The position numbers and the translations under genes are program-made. This document shows, piece after piece, positions 11,151-25,700 of a stretch of DNA of 64,000 nucleotides. Position 1 is the stretch's first letter, and each line of letters opens with the position of its first letter. The notes under the pieces are model-generated. The model was not told where the DNA came from. It did not search any database and saw only the letters and a program-made list of their open reading frames with translations. This DNA comes from Eledone cirrhosa (taxonomy: Eukaryota > Mollusca > Cephalopoda > Octopoda > Eledonidae), in NCBI GenBank assembly GCA_964016885.1, contig OZ024744.1, positions 20,266,098-20,330,097 on the forward strand. The letters run 5' to 3'.

Positions 11151-12637
11151 ACTGACTCGTTTTAACAACAGCTGAATCTTAGGATAAAACTCGTTTTAAC
11201 AACAGTTGAATCTTAAGAACTGACTCGATTTATCAACAGTTCAACCTTAAGAACTGACTCGTTTTAACAACAGTTGAATCTTCAAATAAAACTCGTTTTA
11301 ACAACAGTTGAATCTTAAGAACTGACTCGTTTTAACAATAGTTGAATCTGAAGATAAAATTCGTTTTAACAACAGTTGAATCTTAAGATAACATTCGTTT
11401 TAACAACAGTTGAATCTTAAGAACTGACTCGTTTTAACAGCAGTTGAATCTTAAGATAAAACTCTTTTTAACAACAGTTGAATCTTAAGAACTGACTCGT
11501 CTTAACAACAGCTGAATCTTAAGATAAAACTCGTTTTAACAACAGTTGAATCTTAAGAACTGACTCGATTTATCAACAGTTCAACCTTAAGGACTGACTC
11601 GTTTTAACAACAGTTGAATCTTCAAATAAAACTCGTTTTAACAACAGTTGAATCTTAAGAACTGACTCGTTTTAACAACAGTTCAAACTTAAGAACTGAC
11701 TCGTTTTAACAACAGTTGAATCTTATGAACTGACTCAATTTAACAACAGTTGAATCTTAAGATAACATTCGTTTTAACAACAGTTGAATCTTAAGAACTG
11801 ACTCGTTTTAACAACAGTTGAATCTTAAAGATAAAACTCGTTTTAACAACAGTTGAATCTTAAGAACTGACTCGTTTCATCAACAATTCAACCTTAAGAA
11901 CTGACTCGTTTTAACAAAAGTTGAATCTTAAGAACTGATTCGTTTTAACAGCAGTTGAATCTTCAAAAAAAACTCGTTTTAACAACAGTTGAATCTTAAG
12001 AACTGACTCGTTTTAACAACAGTTGAATGTTAAGGTAAAACTCGTTTTAACAATAGTTGAATCTTAAGAACTGACTCGATTTAACAACAGTTGAATCTTA
12101 AGATAAAACTCGTTTTAACAACAGTTGAATCTTAAGAACTGACTCGTTATAACAACAGCTGAATCTTAAGATAAAACTCGTTTTAACAACAGTTCAAACT
12201 TAAGAAATGACTCGTTTTAACAACAGTTGAATCTTATGAACTGACTCATTGTAACAACAGTTGAATCTTAAGATAACATTCGTTTTAACAACAGTTCAAC
12301 CTTAAGTACTGACTCGTTTTAACAACAGTTGAATCTTCAGATAAAACTCGTTTTAACAACAGTTGAATCTTAAGAAAAGACTCGTTTTAACAAGAGTTGA
12401 ATCTTAAGATAAAACCCGTTTTAACAACAGTTGAATCTTAAGAACTGACTCATTTTAACAACAGTTGAATCTTAAGATGAAACTCGTTTTAACAACAGTT
12501 GAATCTTAAGAACTGACTCGTTTTAACAACAGTTGAATCTTAAGATAAAATTCGTTTTAACAACAGTTGAATCTTAAAGATAAAACTCGTTTTAACACCA
12601 GTTGAATCTTAAGAACTGACTCGTTTTAACAACAGTT

Positions 12638-15600
12638 GAATCTGAAGATAAAATTCGTTTTAACAACAGTTGAATCTTAAGATAACATTCGTTTTAACAA
12701 CAGTTGAATCTTAAGAACTGACTCGTTTTAACAGCAGTTGAATCTTAAGATAAAACTCTTTTTAACAACAGTTGAATCTTAAGAACTGACTCGTCTTAAC
12801 AACAGCTGAATCTTAAGATAAAACTCGTTTTAACAACAGTTGAATCTTAAGAACTGACTCGATTTATCAACAGTTCAACCTTAAGGACTGACTCGTTTTA
12901 ACAACAGTTGAATCTTCAAATAAAACTCGTTTTAACAACAGTTGAATCTTAAGAACTGACTCGTTTTAACAACAGTTCAAACTTAAGAACTGACTCGTTT
13001 TAACAACAGTTGAATCTTATGAACTGACTCATTTTAACAACAGTTGAATCTTAAGATAACATTCGTTTTAACAACAGTTGAATCTTAAGAACTGACTCGT
13101 TTTAACAACAGTTGAATCTTAAAGATAAAACTCGTTTTAACAACAGTTGAATCTTAAGAACTGACTCGTTTCATCAACAATTCAACCTTAAGAACTGACT
13201 CGTTTTAACAACAGTTGAATCTTAAGAACTGATTCGTTTTAACAGCAGTTGAATCTTCAAAAAAAACTCGTTTTAACAACAGTTGAATCTTAAGAACTGA
13301 CTCGTTTTAACAACAGTTGAATGTTAAGGTAAAACTCGTTTTAACAATAGTTGAATCTTAAGAACTGACTCGATTTAACAACAGTTGAATCTTAAGATAA
13401 AACTCGTTTTAACAACAGTTGAATCTTAAGAACTGACTCGTTATAACAACAGCTGAATCTTAAGATAAAACTCGTTTTAACAACAGTTCAAACTTAAGAA
13501 ATGACTCGTTTTAACAACAGTTGAATCTTATGAACTGACTCATTGTAACAACAGTTGAATCTTCAAATAAAACTCGTTTTAACAACAGTTGAATCTTAAG
13601 AACTGACTCGTTTTAACAACAGTTGAAACTTAAGAACTGACTCGTTTTAACAACAGTTGAATCTTAAGAACTGACTCGTTTTAACAACAGCTGATACTTA
13701 AGATAAAACTCGTTTTAACAGCAGTTGAATCTTAACAACTGACTCGTTTTAACAACAGTTCAACCTTAAGAACTGACTCGTTTTAACAACAGTTGAATCT
13801 TCAAATAAAACTCGATTTAACAACAGTTGAATCTTAAGAACTGACTCGTTTTAACAACAGTCGAATCTTAAGATAAAACTCGTTTTAACAACAGTTGAAT
13901 CTTAAGAACTGACTCGTTTTAACAACAGCTGAATCTTAAGATACAACTCGTTTTAACAACAGTTGAATCTTAAGAACTGACTCGTTTTAACAGCAGTTCA
14001 ACCGTAAGAGCTGACTCGTTTAACATCAGTTGAATCTTAAGATAAAACTCGTTTTAACAACAGTTGAATCTTAAGAACTGACTCGTTTTAACAACAGTTT
14101 AATCTTAAGATAAAACTCGTTTTAACAACAGTTGAATCTTAAGAACTGACTCGTTTTAAGAACAGTTGAATGTTAAGATAAAACTCGTTTTAACAATAGT
14201 TGAATCTTAAGAACTGACTCGTTTTAACAACAGTTGAATCTTAAGATAAAACTCGTTTTAACAACAGTTAAATCTTAAGAACTGACTCGTTTTAACAACA
14301 GCTGAATCTTAAGATAAAACTCGTTTTAACAACAGTTGAATCTTATGAACTGACTCGTTTTATCAACAGTTCAACCTTAAGAACTGACTCGTTTTAACAA
14401 CACTTGAATCTTCAAATAAAACTCGTTTTAACAACAGTTGAAACTTAAGAACTGACTCGTTTTAACACCAGTTGAATCTTAAGAACTGACTCGTTTTAAC
14501 AACAGCTGATACTTAAGATAAAACTCGTTTTAACAGCAGTTGAATCTTAACAACTGACTCGTTTTAACAACAGTTCAACCTTAAGAACTGACTCGTTTTA
14601 ACAACAGTTGAATCTTCAAATAAAACTCGATTTAACAACAGTTGAATCTTAAGAACTGACTCGTTTTAACAACAGTCGAATCTTAAGATAAAACTCGTTT
14701 TAACAACAGTTGAATCTTAAGAACTGACTCATTTTAACAACACTTGAATCTTAAGATAAAACTCGTTTTAACAACAGTTGAATCTTAAGAACTGACTCGT
14801 TTTAACAACAGCTGAATCTTAAGATACAACTCGTTTTAACAACAGTTGAATCTTAAGAACTGACTCGTTTTAACAACAGTTCAACCGTAAGAGCTGACTC
14901 GTTTAACATCAGTTGAATCTTAAGATAAAACTCGTTTTAACAACACTTGAATCTTAAGAACTGACTCGTTTTAACAACAGTTTAATCTTAAGATAAAACT
15001 CGTTTTAACGACTGTTGAATCTTAAGATCTGACTCGTTTTAACAACAGTTGAATCTTGAAATAAAACTCGTTTTAACAACAGTTGAATCTTAAGAACTGA
15101 CTCGTTTTAACAACAGTTGAATGTTAAGATTAAACTCGTTTTAACAATAGTTGAATCTTAAGAACTGACTCGTCTTAACAACAGTTGAATCTTAAGATAA
15201 CATTCGTTTTAACAACAGTTGAATCTTAAGAACTGATTCGTTTTAACAGCAGTTGAATCTTAAGATAAAACTCGTTTTAACAACAGTTGAATCTTAAGAA
15301 CTGACTCGTTTTAACAACAGCTGAATCTTAAGATAAAACTCGTTTTAACAACAGTTGAATCTTAAGAACTGACTCGATTTATCAACAGTTCAACCTTAAG
15401 AACTGACTCGTTTTAACAACAGTTGAATCTTCAAATAAAACTCGTTTTAACAACAGTTGAATCTTAAGAACTGACTCGTTTTAACAACAGTTGAATCTGA
15501 AGATAAAATTCGTTTTAACAACAGTTGAATCTTAAGATAACATTCGTTTTAACAACAGTTGAATCTTAAGAACTGACTCGTTTTAACAGCAGTTGAATCT

Positions 15601-18600
15601 TAAGATAAAACTCTTTTTAACAACAGTTGAATCTTAAGAACTGACTCGTCTTAACAACAGCTGAATCTTAAGATAAAACTCGTTTTAACAACAGTTGAAT
15701 CTTAAGAACTGACTCGATTTATCAACAGTTCAACCTTAAGGAATGACTCGTTTTAACAACAGTTGAATCTTCAAATAAAACTCGTTTTAACAACAGTTGA
15801 ATCTTAAGAACTGACTCGTTTTAACAACAGTTCAAACTTAAGAACTGACTCGTTTTAACAACAGTTGAATCTTATCAACTGACTCATTTTAACAACAGTT
15901 GAATCTTAAGATAACATTCGTTTTAACAACAGTTGAATCTTAAGAACTGACTCGTTTTAACAACAATTCAACCTTAAGAACTGACTCGTTTTAACAACAG
16001 TTGAATCTTAAGAACTGATTCGTTTTAACAGCAGTTGAATCTTCAAATAAAACTCGTTTTAACAACAGTTGAATCTTAAGAACTGACTCGTTTTAACAAC
16101 AGTTGAATGTTAAGGTAAAACTCGTTTTAACAATAGTTGAATCTTAAGAACTGACTCGATTTAACAACAGTTGAATCTTAAGATAAAACTCGTTTTAACA
16201 ACAGTTGAATCTTAAGAACTGACTCGTTATAACAACAGCTGAATCTTAAGATAAAACTCGTTTTAACAACAGTTCAAACTTAAGAAATGACTCGTTTTAA
16301 CAACATTTGAATCTTATGAACTGACTCATTGTAACAACAGTTGAATCTTAAGATAACATTCGTTTTAACAACAGTTCAACCTTAAGAACTGACACGTTTT
16401 AACAACAGTTGAATCTTCAAATAAAACTCGTTTTAACAACAGTTGAATCTTAAGAAAAGACTCGTTTTAACAACAGTTGAATCTTAAGATAAAACTCGTT
16501 TTAACAACAGTTGAATCTTAAGAACTGACTCATTTTAACAACAGTTGAATCTTAAGATAAAACTCGTTTTAACAACAGTTGAATCTTAAGAACTGATTCG
16601 TTTTAACAACAGTTCAAACTTAAGAACTGACTCGTTATAACATCAGTTGAATCTTAAGATAACAATCGTTTTAACAACAGTTGAATCTTATGAACTGACT
16701 CATTTTAACAACAGTTTAATCTTAAGATAAAACTCGTTTTAACAACTGTTGAATCTTAAGAACTGACTCGTTTTAACAACAGTTGAATCTTGAAATAAAA
16801 CTCGTTTTAACAACAGTTGAATCTTAAGAACTAACTCGTTTTAACAACAGTTGAATGTTAAGATAAAACTCGTTTTAACAATAGTTGAATCTTAAGAACT
16901 GACTCGTTTTAACAACAGTTGAATCTTAAGATAACATTCGTTTTAACAACAGTTTAATCTTAAGAACTGATTCGTTTTAACAGCAGTTGAATCTTAAGAT
17001 AAAACTCGTTTTAACAACAGTTGAATCTTAAGAACTGACTCGTTTTAACAACAGTTGAATCTTATGAACTGACTCATTTTAACGACAGTTGAATCTTAAG
17101 ATAACATTCGTTTTAACAACAGTTGAATCTTAAGAACTGACTCGTTTTAACAACAGTTGAATCTTAAAGATAAAACTCGTTTTAACAACAGTTGAATCTT
17201 AAGAACTGACTCGTTTCATCAACAATTCAACCTTAAGAACTGACTCGTTTTAACAACAGTTGAATCTTAAGAACTGATTCGTTTTAACAGCAGTTGAATC
17301 TTCAAAAAAAACTCGTTTTAACAACAGTTGAATCTTGAGAACTGACTCGTTTTAACAACAGTTGAATGTTAAGGTAAAACTCGTTTTAACAATAGTTGAA
17401 TCTTAAGAACTGACTTGATTTAACAACAGTTGAATCTTAAGATAAAACTCGTTTTAACAACAGTTGAATCTTAAGAACTGACTCGTTATAACAACAGCTG
17501 AATCTTAAGATAAAACTCGTTTTAACAACAGTTCAAACTTAAGAAATGACTCGTTTTAACAACAGTTGAATCTTATGAACTGACTCATTGTAACAACAGT
17601 TGAATCTTAAGATAACATTCGTTTTAACAACAGTTCAACCTTAAGAACTGACTCGTTTTAACAACAGTTGAATCTTCAAATAAAACTCGTTTTAACAACA
17701 GTTGAATCTTAAGAAAAGACTCGTTTTAACAACAGTTGAATCTTAAGATAAAACTCGTTTTAACAACAGTTGAATCTTAAGAACTGACTCATTTTAACAA
17801 CAGTTGAATCTTAAGATAAAACTCGTTTTAACAACAGTTGAATCTTAAGAACTGATTCGTTTTAACAACAGTTCAAACTTAAGAACTGACTCGTTATAAC
17901 ATCAGTTGAATCTTAAGATAACAATCGTTTTAACAACAGTTGAATCTTATGAACTGACTCATTTTAACAACAGTTGAATCTTAAGATAAAACTCGTTTTA
18001 ACAACAGTTGAATCTTAAGAACTGACTCGTTTTAACAACAGCTGAATCTTAAGATACAACTCGTTTTAACAACAGTTGAATCTTAAGAACTGACTCGTTT
18101 TAACAACAGTTCAACCGTAAGAGCTGACTCGTTTAACATCAGTTGAATCTTAAGATAAAACTCGTTTTAACAACAGTTGAATCTTAAGAACTGACTCATT
18201 TTAACAACAGTTTAATCTTAAGATAAAACTCGTTTTAACAACTGTTGAATCTTAAGAACTGACTCGTTTTAACAACAGTTGAATCTTGAAATAAAACTCG
18301 TTTTAACAACAGTTGAATCTTAAGAACTGACTCGTTTTAACAACAGTTGAATGTTAAGATAAAACTCGTTTTAACAATAGTTGAATCTTAAGAACTGACT
18401 CGTTTTAACAACAGTTGAATCTTAAGATAACATTCGTTTTAACAACAGTTGAATCTTAAGAACTGATTCGTTTTAACAGCAGTTGAATCTTAAGATAAAA
18501 CTCGTTTTAACAACAGTTGAATCTTAAGAACTGACTCGTTTTAACAACAGCTGAATCTTAGGATAAAACTCGTTTTAACAACAGTTGAATCTTAAGAACT

Positions 18601-20010
18601 GACTCGATTTATCAACAGTTCAACCTTAAGAACTGACTCGTTTTAACAACAGTTGAATCTTCAAATAAAACTCGTTTTAACAACAGTTGAATCTTAAGAA
18701 CTGACTCGTTTTAACAATAGTTGAATCTGAAGATAAAATTCGTTTTAACAACAGTTGAATCTTAAGATAACATTCGTTTTAACAACAGTTGAATCTTAAG
18801 AACTGACTCGTTTTAACAGCAGTTGAATCTTAAGATAAAACTCTTTTTAACAACAGTTGAATCTTAAGAACTGACTCGTCTTAACAACAGCTGAATCTTA
18901 AGATAAAACTCGTTTTAACAACAGTTGAATCTTAAGAACTGACTCGATTTATCAACAGTTCAACCTTAAGGACTGACTCGTTTTAACAACAGTTGAATCT
19001 TCAAATAAAACTCGTTTTAACAACAGTTGAATCTTAAGAACTGACTCGTTTTAACAACAGTTCAAACTTAAGAACTGACTCGTTTTAACAACAGTTGAAT
19101 CTTATGAACTGACTCAATTTAACAACAGTTGAATCTTAAGATAACATTCGTTTTAACAACAGTTGAATCTTAAGAACTGACTCGTTTTAACAACAGTTGA
19201 ATCTTAAAGATAAAACTCGTTTTAACAACAGTTGAATCTTAAGAACTGACTCGTTTCATCAACAATTCAACCTTAAGAACTGACTCGTTTTAACAAAAGT
19301 TGAATCTTAAGAACTGATTCGTTTTAACAGCAGTTGAATCTTCAAAAAAAACTCGTTTTAACAACAGTTGAATCTTAAGAACTGACTCGTTTTAACAACA
19401 GTTGAATGTTAAGGTAAAACTCGTTTTAACAATAGTTGAATCTTAAGAACTGACTCGATTTAACAACAGTTGAATCTTAAGATAAAACTCGTTTTAACAA
19501 CAGTTGAATCTTAAGAACTGACTCGTTATAACAACAGCTGAATCTTAAGATAAAACTCGTTTTAACAACAGTTCAAACTTAAGAAATGACTCGTTTTAAC
19601 AACAGTTGAATCTTATGAACTGACTCATTGTAACAACAGTTGAATCTTAAGATAACATTCGTTTTAACAACAGTTCAACCTTAAGTACTGACTCGTTTTA
19701 ACAACAGTTGAATCTTCAAATAAAACTCGTTTTAACAACAGTTGAATCTTAAGAAAAGACTCGTTTTAACAAGAGTTGAATCTTAAGATAAAACCCGTTT
19801 TAACAACAGTTGAATCTTAAGAACTGACTCATTTTAACAACAGTTGAATCTTAAGATGAAACTCGTTTTAACAACAGTTGAATCTTAAGAACTGACTCGT
19901 TTTAACAACAGTTGAATCTTAAGATAAAATTCGTTTTAACAACAGTTGAATCTTAAAGATAAAACTCGTTTTAACACCAGTTGAATCTTAAGAACTGACT
20001 CGTTTTAACA
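12638..20010 (+). repeat. ~7.3-kb super-HOR, copy 2 (about 7,370 bp)
   Basis: Tandem copy of the preceding super-unit with the same marker order. Relative to copy 1 it gains three monomers near 15.73-15.83 kb, loses two near 15.95 kb (where TCGTTTTAACAACAATTC replaces the longer TCGTTTCATC block) and keeps two monomers lost from copy 1 at 10,164. Substitutions between copies look sparse by eye, for example CTTCAG at about 12,337 against CTTCAA at about 19,716. It ends near 20,010, where GCTGAATCTTAAGACAAAAC begins a new pattern. Confidence 0.8.
16355..18530 (+). repeat. Nested duplication, period 1,259 bp, in super-unit copy 2
   Basis: GTTATAACATCAG markers at 16634 and 17893 give the same 1,259-bp spacing as at the left edge of the window. 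The arm includes the GAAAAGACTCG, CTTATGAACTGACTCATTTT and GTTTAATC markers in the same order as at 1-2050. Limits are approximate. Confidence 0.75.
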
Positions 20011-20470
20011 ACAGCTGAATCTTAAGACAAAACTCGTTTTAACAACAGTTGAATCTTAAGATAAAACTCGTTTTAACAACAGTTGAATCTTAAGAACTGA
20101 CTCGTTTTAACAACAGTTTAATCTTAAGATAAGACTCGTTTTAACGATAGTTGAATCTTAAGAACTGACTCGTTTTAACGACAGCTGAATCTCAAGAACT
20201 GACTCGTTTTAGCAACAGTTGAATCTTAAGATAACACTCGTTTTAATAACAGTTGAATCTTAAGAACTGTCTCGTTTTAACAACAGTTGAATCTTAAGAT
20301 AAACCTCGTTTTTACAACAGTTGAATCTTAAGAACTGACTCGTTTTAACAACAGTTAAATCTTAATAACTGACTCGTTTTAACAACAGTTGAATGTTAAG
20401 ATAAAACTCGTTTTAACAATAGTTGAATCTTAAGAACTGACTCGTGTTAACAACGGTTGAATCTTAAGAT
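18225..20470 (+). repeat. 2,246-bp HOR, copy 1
   Basis: TCGTCTTAAC at 18876, 21122 and 23368, and TCGTTTCATC at 19251, 21497 and 23743, are each spaced exactly 2,246 bp (66 monomers plus 2). The start is placed near 18,225, where homology to 20,471 begins (GTTTTAACAACTGTTG). The copy overlaps the end of the 7.3-kb super-unit, so this younger period was built on zone I material plus the new 20.01-20.47 kb segment. Confidence 0.82.
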
Positions 20471-22716
20471 AAAACTCGTTTTAACAACTGTTGAATCTTA
20501 AGAACTGACTCGTTTTAACAACAGTTGAATCTTGAAATAAAACTCTTTTTAACAACAGTTGAATCTTAAGAACTAACTCGTTTTAACAACAGTTGAATGT
20601 TAAGATAAAACTCGTTTTAACAATAGTTGAATCTTAAGAACTGACTCGTTTTAACAACAGTTGAATCTTAAGATAACATTCGTTTTAACAACAGTTTAAT
20701 CTTAAGAACTGATTCGTTTTAACAGCAGTTGAATCTTCAGATAAAACTCGTTTTAACAACAGTTGAATCTTAAGAACTGACTCGTTTTAACAACAGCTGA
20801 ATCTTAAGATAAAACTCGTTTTAACAACAGTTGAATCTTAAGAACTGACTCGATGTATCAACAGTTCAACCTTAAGAACTGACTCGTTTTAACAACAGTT
20901 GAATCTTCAAATAAAACTCGTTTTAACAACAGTTGAATCTTAAGAACTGACTCGTTTTAACAATAGTTGAATCTGAAGATAAAATTCGTTTTAACAACAG
21001 TTGAATCTTAAGATAACATTCGTTTTAACAACAGTTGAATCTTAAGAACTGACTCGTTTTAACAGCAGTTGAATCTTAAGATAAAACTCTTTTTAACAAC
21101 AGTTGAATCTTAAGAACTGACTCGTCTTAACAACAGCTGAATCTTAAGATAAAACTCGTTTTAACAACAGTTGAATCTTAAGAACTGACTCGATTTATCA
21201 ACAGTTCAACCTTAAGGACTGACTCGTTTTAACAACAGTTGAATCTTCAAATAAAACTCGTTTTAACAACAGTTGAATCTTAAGAACTGACTCGTTTTAA
21301 CAACAGTTCAAACTTAAGAACTGACTCGTTTTAACAACAGTTGAATCTTATGAACTGACTCAATTTAACAACAGTTGAATCTTAAGATAACATTCGTTTT
21401 AACAACAGTTGAATCTTAAGAACTGACTCGTTTTAACAACAGTTGAATCTTAAAGATAAAACTCGTTTTAACAACAGTTGAATCTTAAGAACTGACTCGT
21501 TTCATCAACAATTCAACCTTAAGAACTGACTCGTTTTAACAAAAGTTGAATCTTAAGAACTGATTCGTTTTAACAGCAGTTGAATCTTCAAAAAAAACTC
21601 GTTTTAACAACAGTTGAATCTTAAGAACTGACTCGTTTTAACAACAGTTGAATGTTAAGGTAAAACTCGTTTTAACAATAGTTGAATCTTAAGAACTGAC
21701 TCGATTTAACAACAGTTGAATCTTAAGATAAAACTCGTTTTAACAACAGTTGAATCTTAAGAACTGACTCGTTATAACAACAGCTGAATCTTAAGATAAA
21801 ACTCGTTTTAACAACAGTTCAAACTTAAGAAATGACTCGTTTTAACAACAGTTGAATCTTATGAACTGACTCATTGTAACAACAGTTGAATAATAAGATA
21901 ACATTCGTTTTAACAACAGTTCAACCTTAAGTACTGACTCGTTTTAACAACAGTTGAATCTTCAAATAAAACTCGTTTTAACAACAGTTGAATCTTAAGA
22001 AAAGACTCGTTTTAACAAGAGTTGAATCTTAAGATAAAACCCGTTTTAACAACAGTTGAATCTTAAGAACTGACTCATTTTAACAACAGTTGAATCTTAA
22101 GATGAAACTCGTTTTAACAACAGTTGAATCTTAAGAACTGACTCGTTTTAACAACAGTTGAATCTTAAGATAAAATTCGTTTTAACAACAGTTGAATCTT
22201 AAAGATAAAACTCGTTTTAACACCAGTTGAATCTTAAGAACTGACTCGTTTTAACAACAGCTGAATCTTAAGACAAAACTCGTTTTAACAACAGTTGAAT
22301 CTTAAGATAAAACTCGTTTTAACAACAGTTGAATCTTAAGAACTGACTCGTTTTAACAACAGTTTAATCTTAAGATAAGACTCGTTTTAACGATAGTTGA
22401 ATCTTAAGAACTGACTCGTTTTAACGACAGCTGAATCTCAAGAACTGACTCGTTTTAGCAACAGTTGAATCTTAAGATAACACTCGTTTTAATAACAGTT
22501 GAATCTTAAGAACTGTCTCGTTTTAACAACAGTTGAATCTTAAGATAAACCTCGTTTTTACAACAGTTGAATCTTAAGAACTGACTCGTTTTAACAACAG
22601 TTAAATCTTAATAACTGACTCGTTTTAACAACAGTTGAATGTTAAGATATAACTCGTTTTAACAATAGTTGAATCTTAAGAACTGACTCGTGTTAACAAC
22701 GGTTGAATCTTAAGAT
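20471..22716 (+). repeat. 2,246-bp HOR, copy 2
   Basis: Same marker order as copy 1, including the zone II set: GACAAAACTCG, GATAAGACTCG, TTTTAGCAACAG, GATAAACCTCGTTTTTAC (20298 and 22544) and CTCGTGTTAACAACGG. Private changes include GAATAATAAGATAACATTCG near 21,888 and GATATAACTCG near 22,646. No gain or loss of monomers is seen against copy 1. Confidence 0.82.
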
Positions 22717-25700
22717 AAAACTCGTTTTAACAACTGTTGAATCTTAAGAACTGACTCGTTTTAACAACAGTTGAATCTTGAAATAAAACTCGTTTTAACA
22801 ACAGTTGAATCTTAAGAACTAACTCGTTTTAACAACAGTTGAATGTTAAGATAAAACTCGTTTTAACAATAGTTGAATCTTAAGAACTGACTCGTTTTAA
22901 CAACAGTTGAATCTTAAGATAATATTCGTTTTAACAACAGTTTAATCTTAAGAACTGATTCGTTTTAACAGCAGTTGAATCTTCAGATAAAACTCGTTTT
23001 AACAACAGTTGAATCTTAAGAACTGACTCGTTTTAACAACAGCTGAATCTTAAGATAAAACTCGTTTTAACAACAGTTGAATCTTAAGAACTGACTCGAT
23101 GTATCAACAGTTCAACCTTAAGAACTGACTCGTTTTAACAACAGTTGAATCTTCAAATAAAACTCGTTTTAACAACAGTTGAATCTTAAGAACTGACTCG
23201 TTTTAACAACAGTTGAATCTGAAGATAAAATTCGTTTTAACAACAGTTGAATCTTAAGATAACATTCGTTTTAACAACAGTTGAATCTTAAGAACTGACT
23301 CGTTTTAACAGCAGTTGAATCTTAAGATAAAACTCTTTTTAACAACAGTTGAATCTTAAGAACTGACTCGTCTTAACAACAGCTGAATCTTAAGATAAAA
23401 CTCGTTTTAACAACAGTTGAATCTTAAGAACTGACTCGATTTATCAACAGTTCAACCTTAAGGACTGACTCGTTTTAACAACAGTTGAATCTTCAAATAA
23501 AACTCGTTTTAACAACAGTTGAATCTTAAGAACTGACTCGTTTTAACAACAGTTCAAACTTAAGAACTGACTCGTTTTAACAACAGTTGAATCTTATGAA
23601 CTGATTCATTTTAACGACAGTTGAATCTTAAGATAACATTCGTTTTAACAACAGTTGAATCTTAAGAACTGACTCGTTTTAACAACAGTTGAATCTTAAA
23701 GATAAAACTCGTTTTAACAACAGTTGAATCTTAAGAACTGACTCGTTTCATCAACAATTCAACCTTAAGAACTGACTCGTTTTAACAACAGTTGAATCTT
23801 AAGAACTGATTCGTTTTAACAGCAGTTGAATCTTCAAAAAAAACTCGTTTTAACAACAGTTGAATCTTAAGAACTGACTCGTTTTAACAACAGTTGAATG
23901 TTAAGGTAAAACTCGTTTTAACAATAGTTGAATCTTAAGAACTGACTCGATTTAACAACAGTTGAATCTTAAGATAAAACTCGTTTTAACAACAGTTGAA
24001 TCTTAAGAACTGACTCGTTATAACAACAGCTGAATCTTAAGATAAAACTCGTTTTAACAACAGTTCAAACTTAAGAAATGACTCGTTTTAACAACAGTTG
24101 AATCTTATGAACTGACTCATTGTAACAACAGTTGAATCTTAAGATAACATTCGTTTTAACAACAGTTCAACCTTAAGAACTGACTCGTTTTAACAACAGT
24201 TGAATCTTCAAATAAAACTCGTTTTAACAACAGTTGAATCTTAAGAAAAGACTCGTTTTAACAACAGTTGAATCTTAAGATAAAACTCGTTTTAACAACA
24301 GTTGAATCTTAAGAACTGACTCATTTTAACAACAGTTGAATCTTAAGATAAAACTCGTTTTAACAACAGTTGAATCTTAAGAACTGATTCGTTTTAACAA
24401 CAGTTCAAACTTAAGAACTGACTCGTTATAACATCAGTTGAATCTTAAGATAACAATCGTTTTAACAACAGTTGAATCTTATGAACTGACTCATTTTAAC
24501 AACAGTTGAATCTTAAGATAAAACTCGTTTTAACAACAGTTGAATCTTAAGAACTGACTCGTTTTAACAACAGCTGAATATTAAGATACAACTCGTTTTA
24601 ACAACAGTTGAATCTTAAGAACTGACTCGTTTTAACAACAGTTCAACCGTAAGAGCTGACTCGTTTAACATCAGTTGAATCTTAAGATAAAACTCGTTTT
24701 AACAACAGTTGAATCTTAAGAACTGACTCATTTTAACAACAGTTTAATCTTAAGATAAAACTCGTTTTAACAACTGTTGAATCTTAAGAACTGACTCGTT
24801 TTAACAACAGTTGAATCTTGAAATAAAACTCGTTTTAACAACATTTGAATCTTAAGAACTGACTCGTTTTAACAACAGTTGAATGTTAAGATAAAACTCG
24901 TTTTAACAATAGTTGAATCTTAAGAACTGACTCGTTTTAACAACAGTTGAATCTTAAGATAACATTCGTTTTAACAACAGTTGAATCTTAAGAACTGATT
25001 CGTTTTAACAGCAGTTGAATCTTAAGATAAAACTCGTTTTAACAACAGTTGAATCTTAAGAACTGACTCGTTCTAACAACAGCTGAATCTTAAGATAAAA
25101 CTCGTTTTAACAACAGTTGAATCTTAAGAACTGACTCGATTTATCAACAGTTCAACCTTAAGAACTGACTTGTTTTAACAACAGTTGAATCTTCAAATAA
25201 AACTCGTTTTAACAACAGTTGAATCTTAAGAACTGACTCGTTTTAACAATAGTTGAATCTGAAGATAAAATTCGTTTTAACAACAGTTGAATCTTAAGAT
25301 AACATTCGTTTTAACAACAGTTGAATCTTAAGAACTGACTCGTTTTAACAGCAGTTGAATCTTAAGATAAAACTCTTTTTAACAACAGTTGAGTCTTAAG
25401 AACTGACTCGTCTTAACAACAGCTGAATCTTAAGATAAAACTCGTTTTAACAACAGTTGAATCTTAAGAACTGACTCGATTTATCAACAGTTCAACCTTA
25501 AGGACTGACTCGTTTTAACAACAGTTGAATCTTAAGAACTGACTCGTTTTAACAACAGTTCAAACTTAAGAACTGACTCGTTTTAACAACAGTTGAATCT
25601 TATGAACTGACTCATTTTAACAACAGTTGAATCTTAAGATAACATTCGTTTTAACAACAGTTGAATCTTAAGAACTGACTCGTTTTAACAACAGTTGAAT

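Larger units (their letters stand above)
5563..12637 (+). repeat. ~7.3-kb super-HOR, copy 1 (7,075 bp)
   Basis: The GAATCTGAAG block at 5563 restarts at 12638. Marker pairs with copy 2 are 7080/14154 (GTTTTAAGAACAG), 8368/15648 (TCGTCTTAAC), 9322/16634 and 10514/17893 (GTTATAACATCAG), 11498/18876 (TCGTCTTAAC) and 12596/19975 (ACACCAG). The offset rises from about 7,074 to 7,379 bp in steps explained by whole-monomer gains and losses. This unit contains the end of the 2.7-kb HOR series and a 1.19-kb nested duplication, so three levels are stacked here. Confidence 0.8.
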
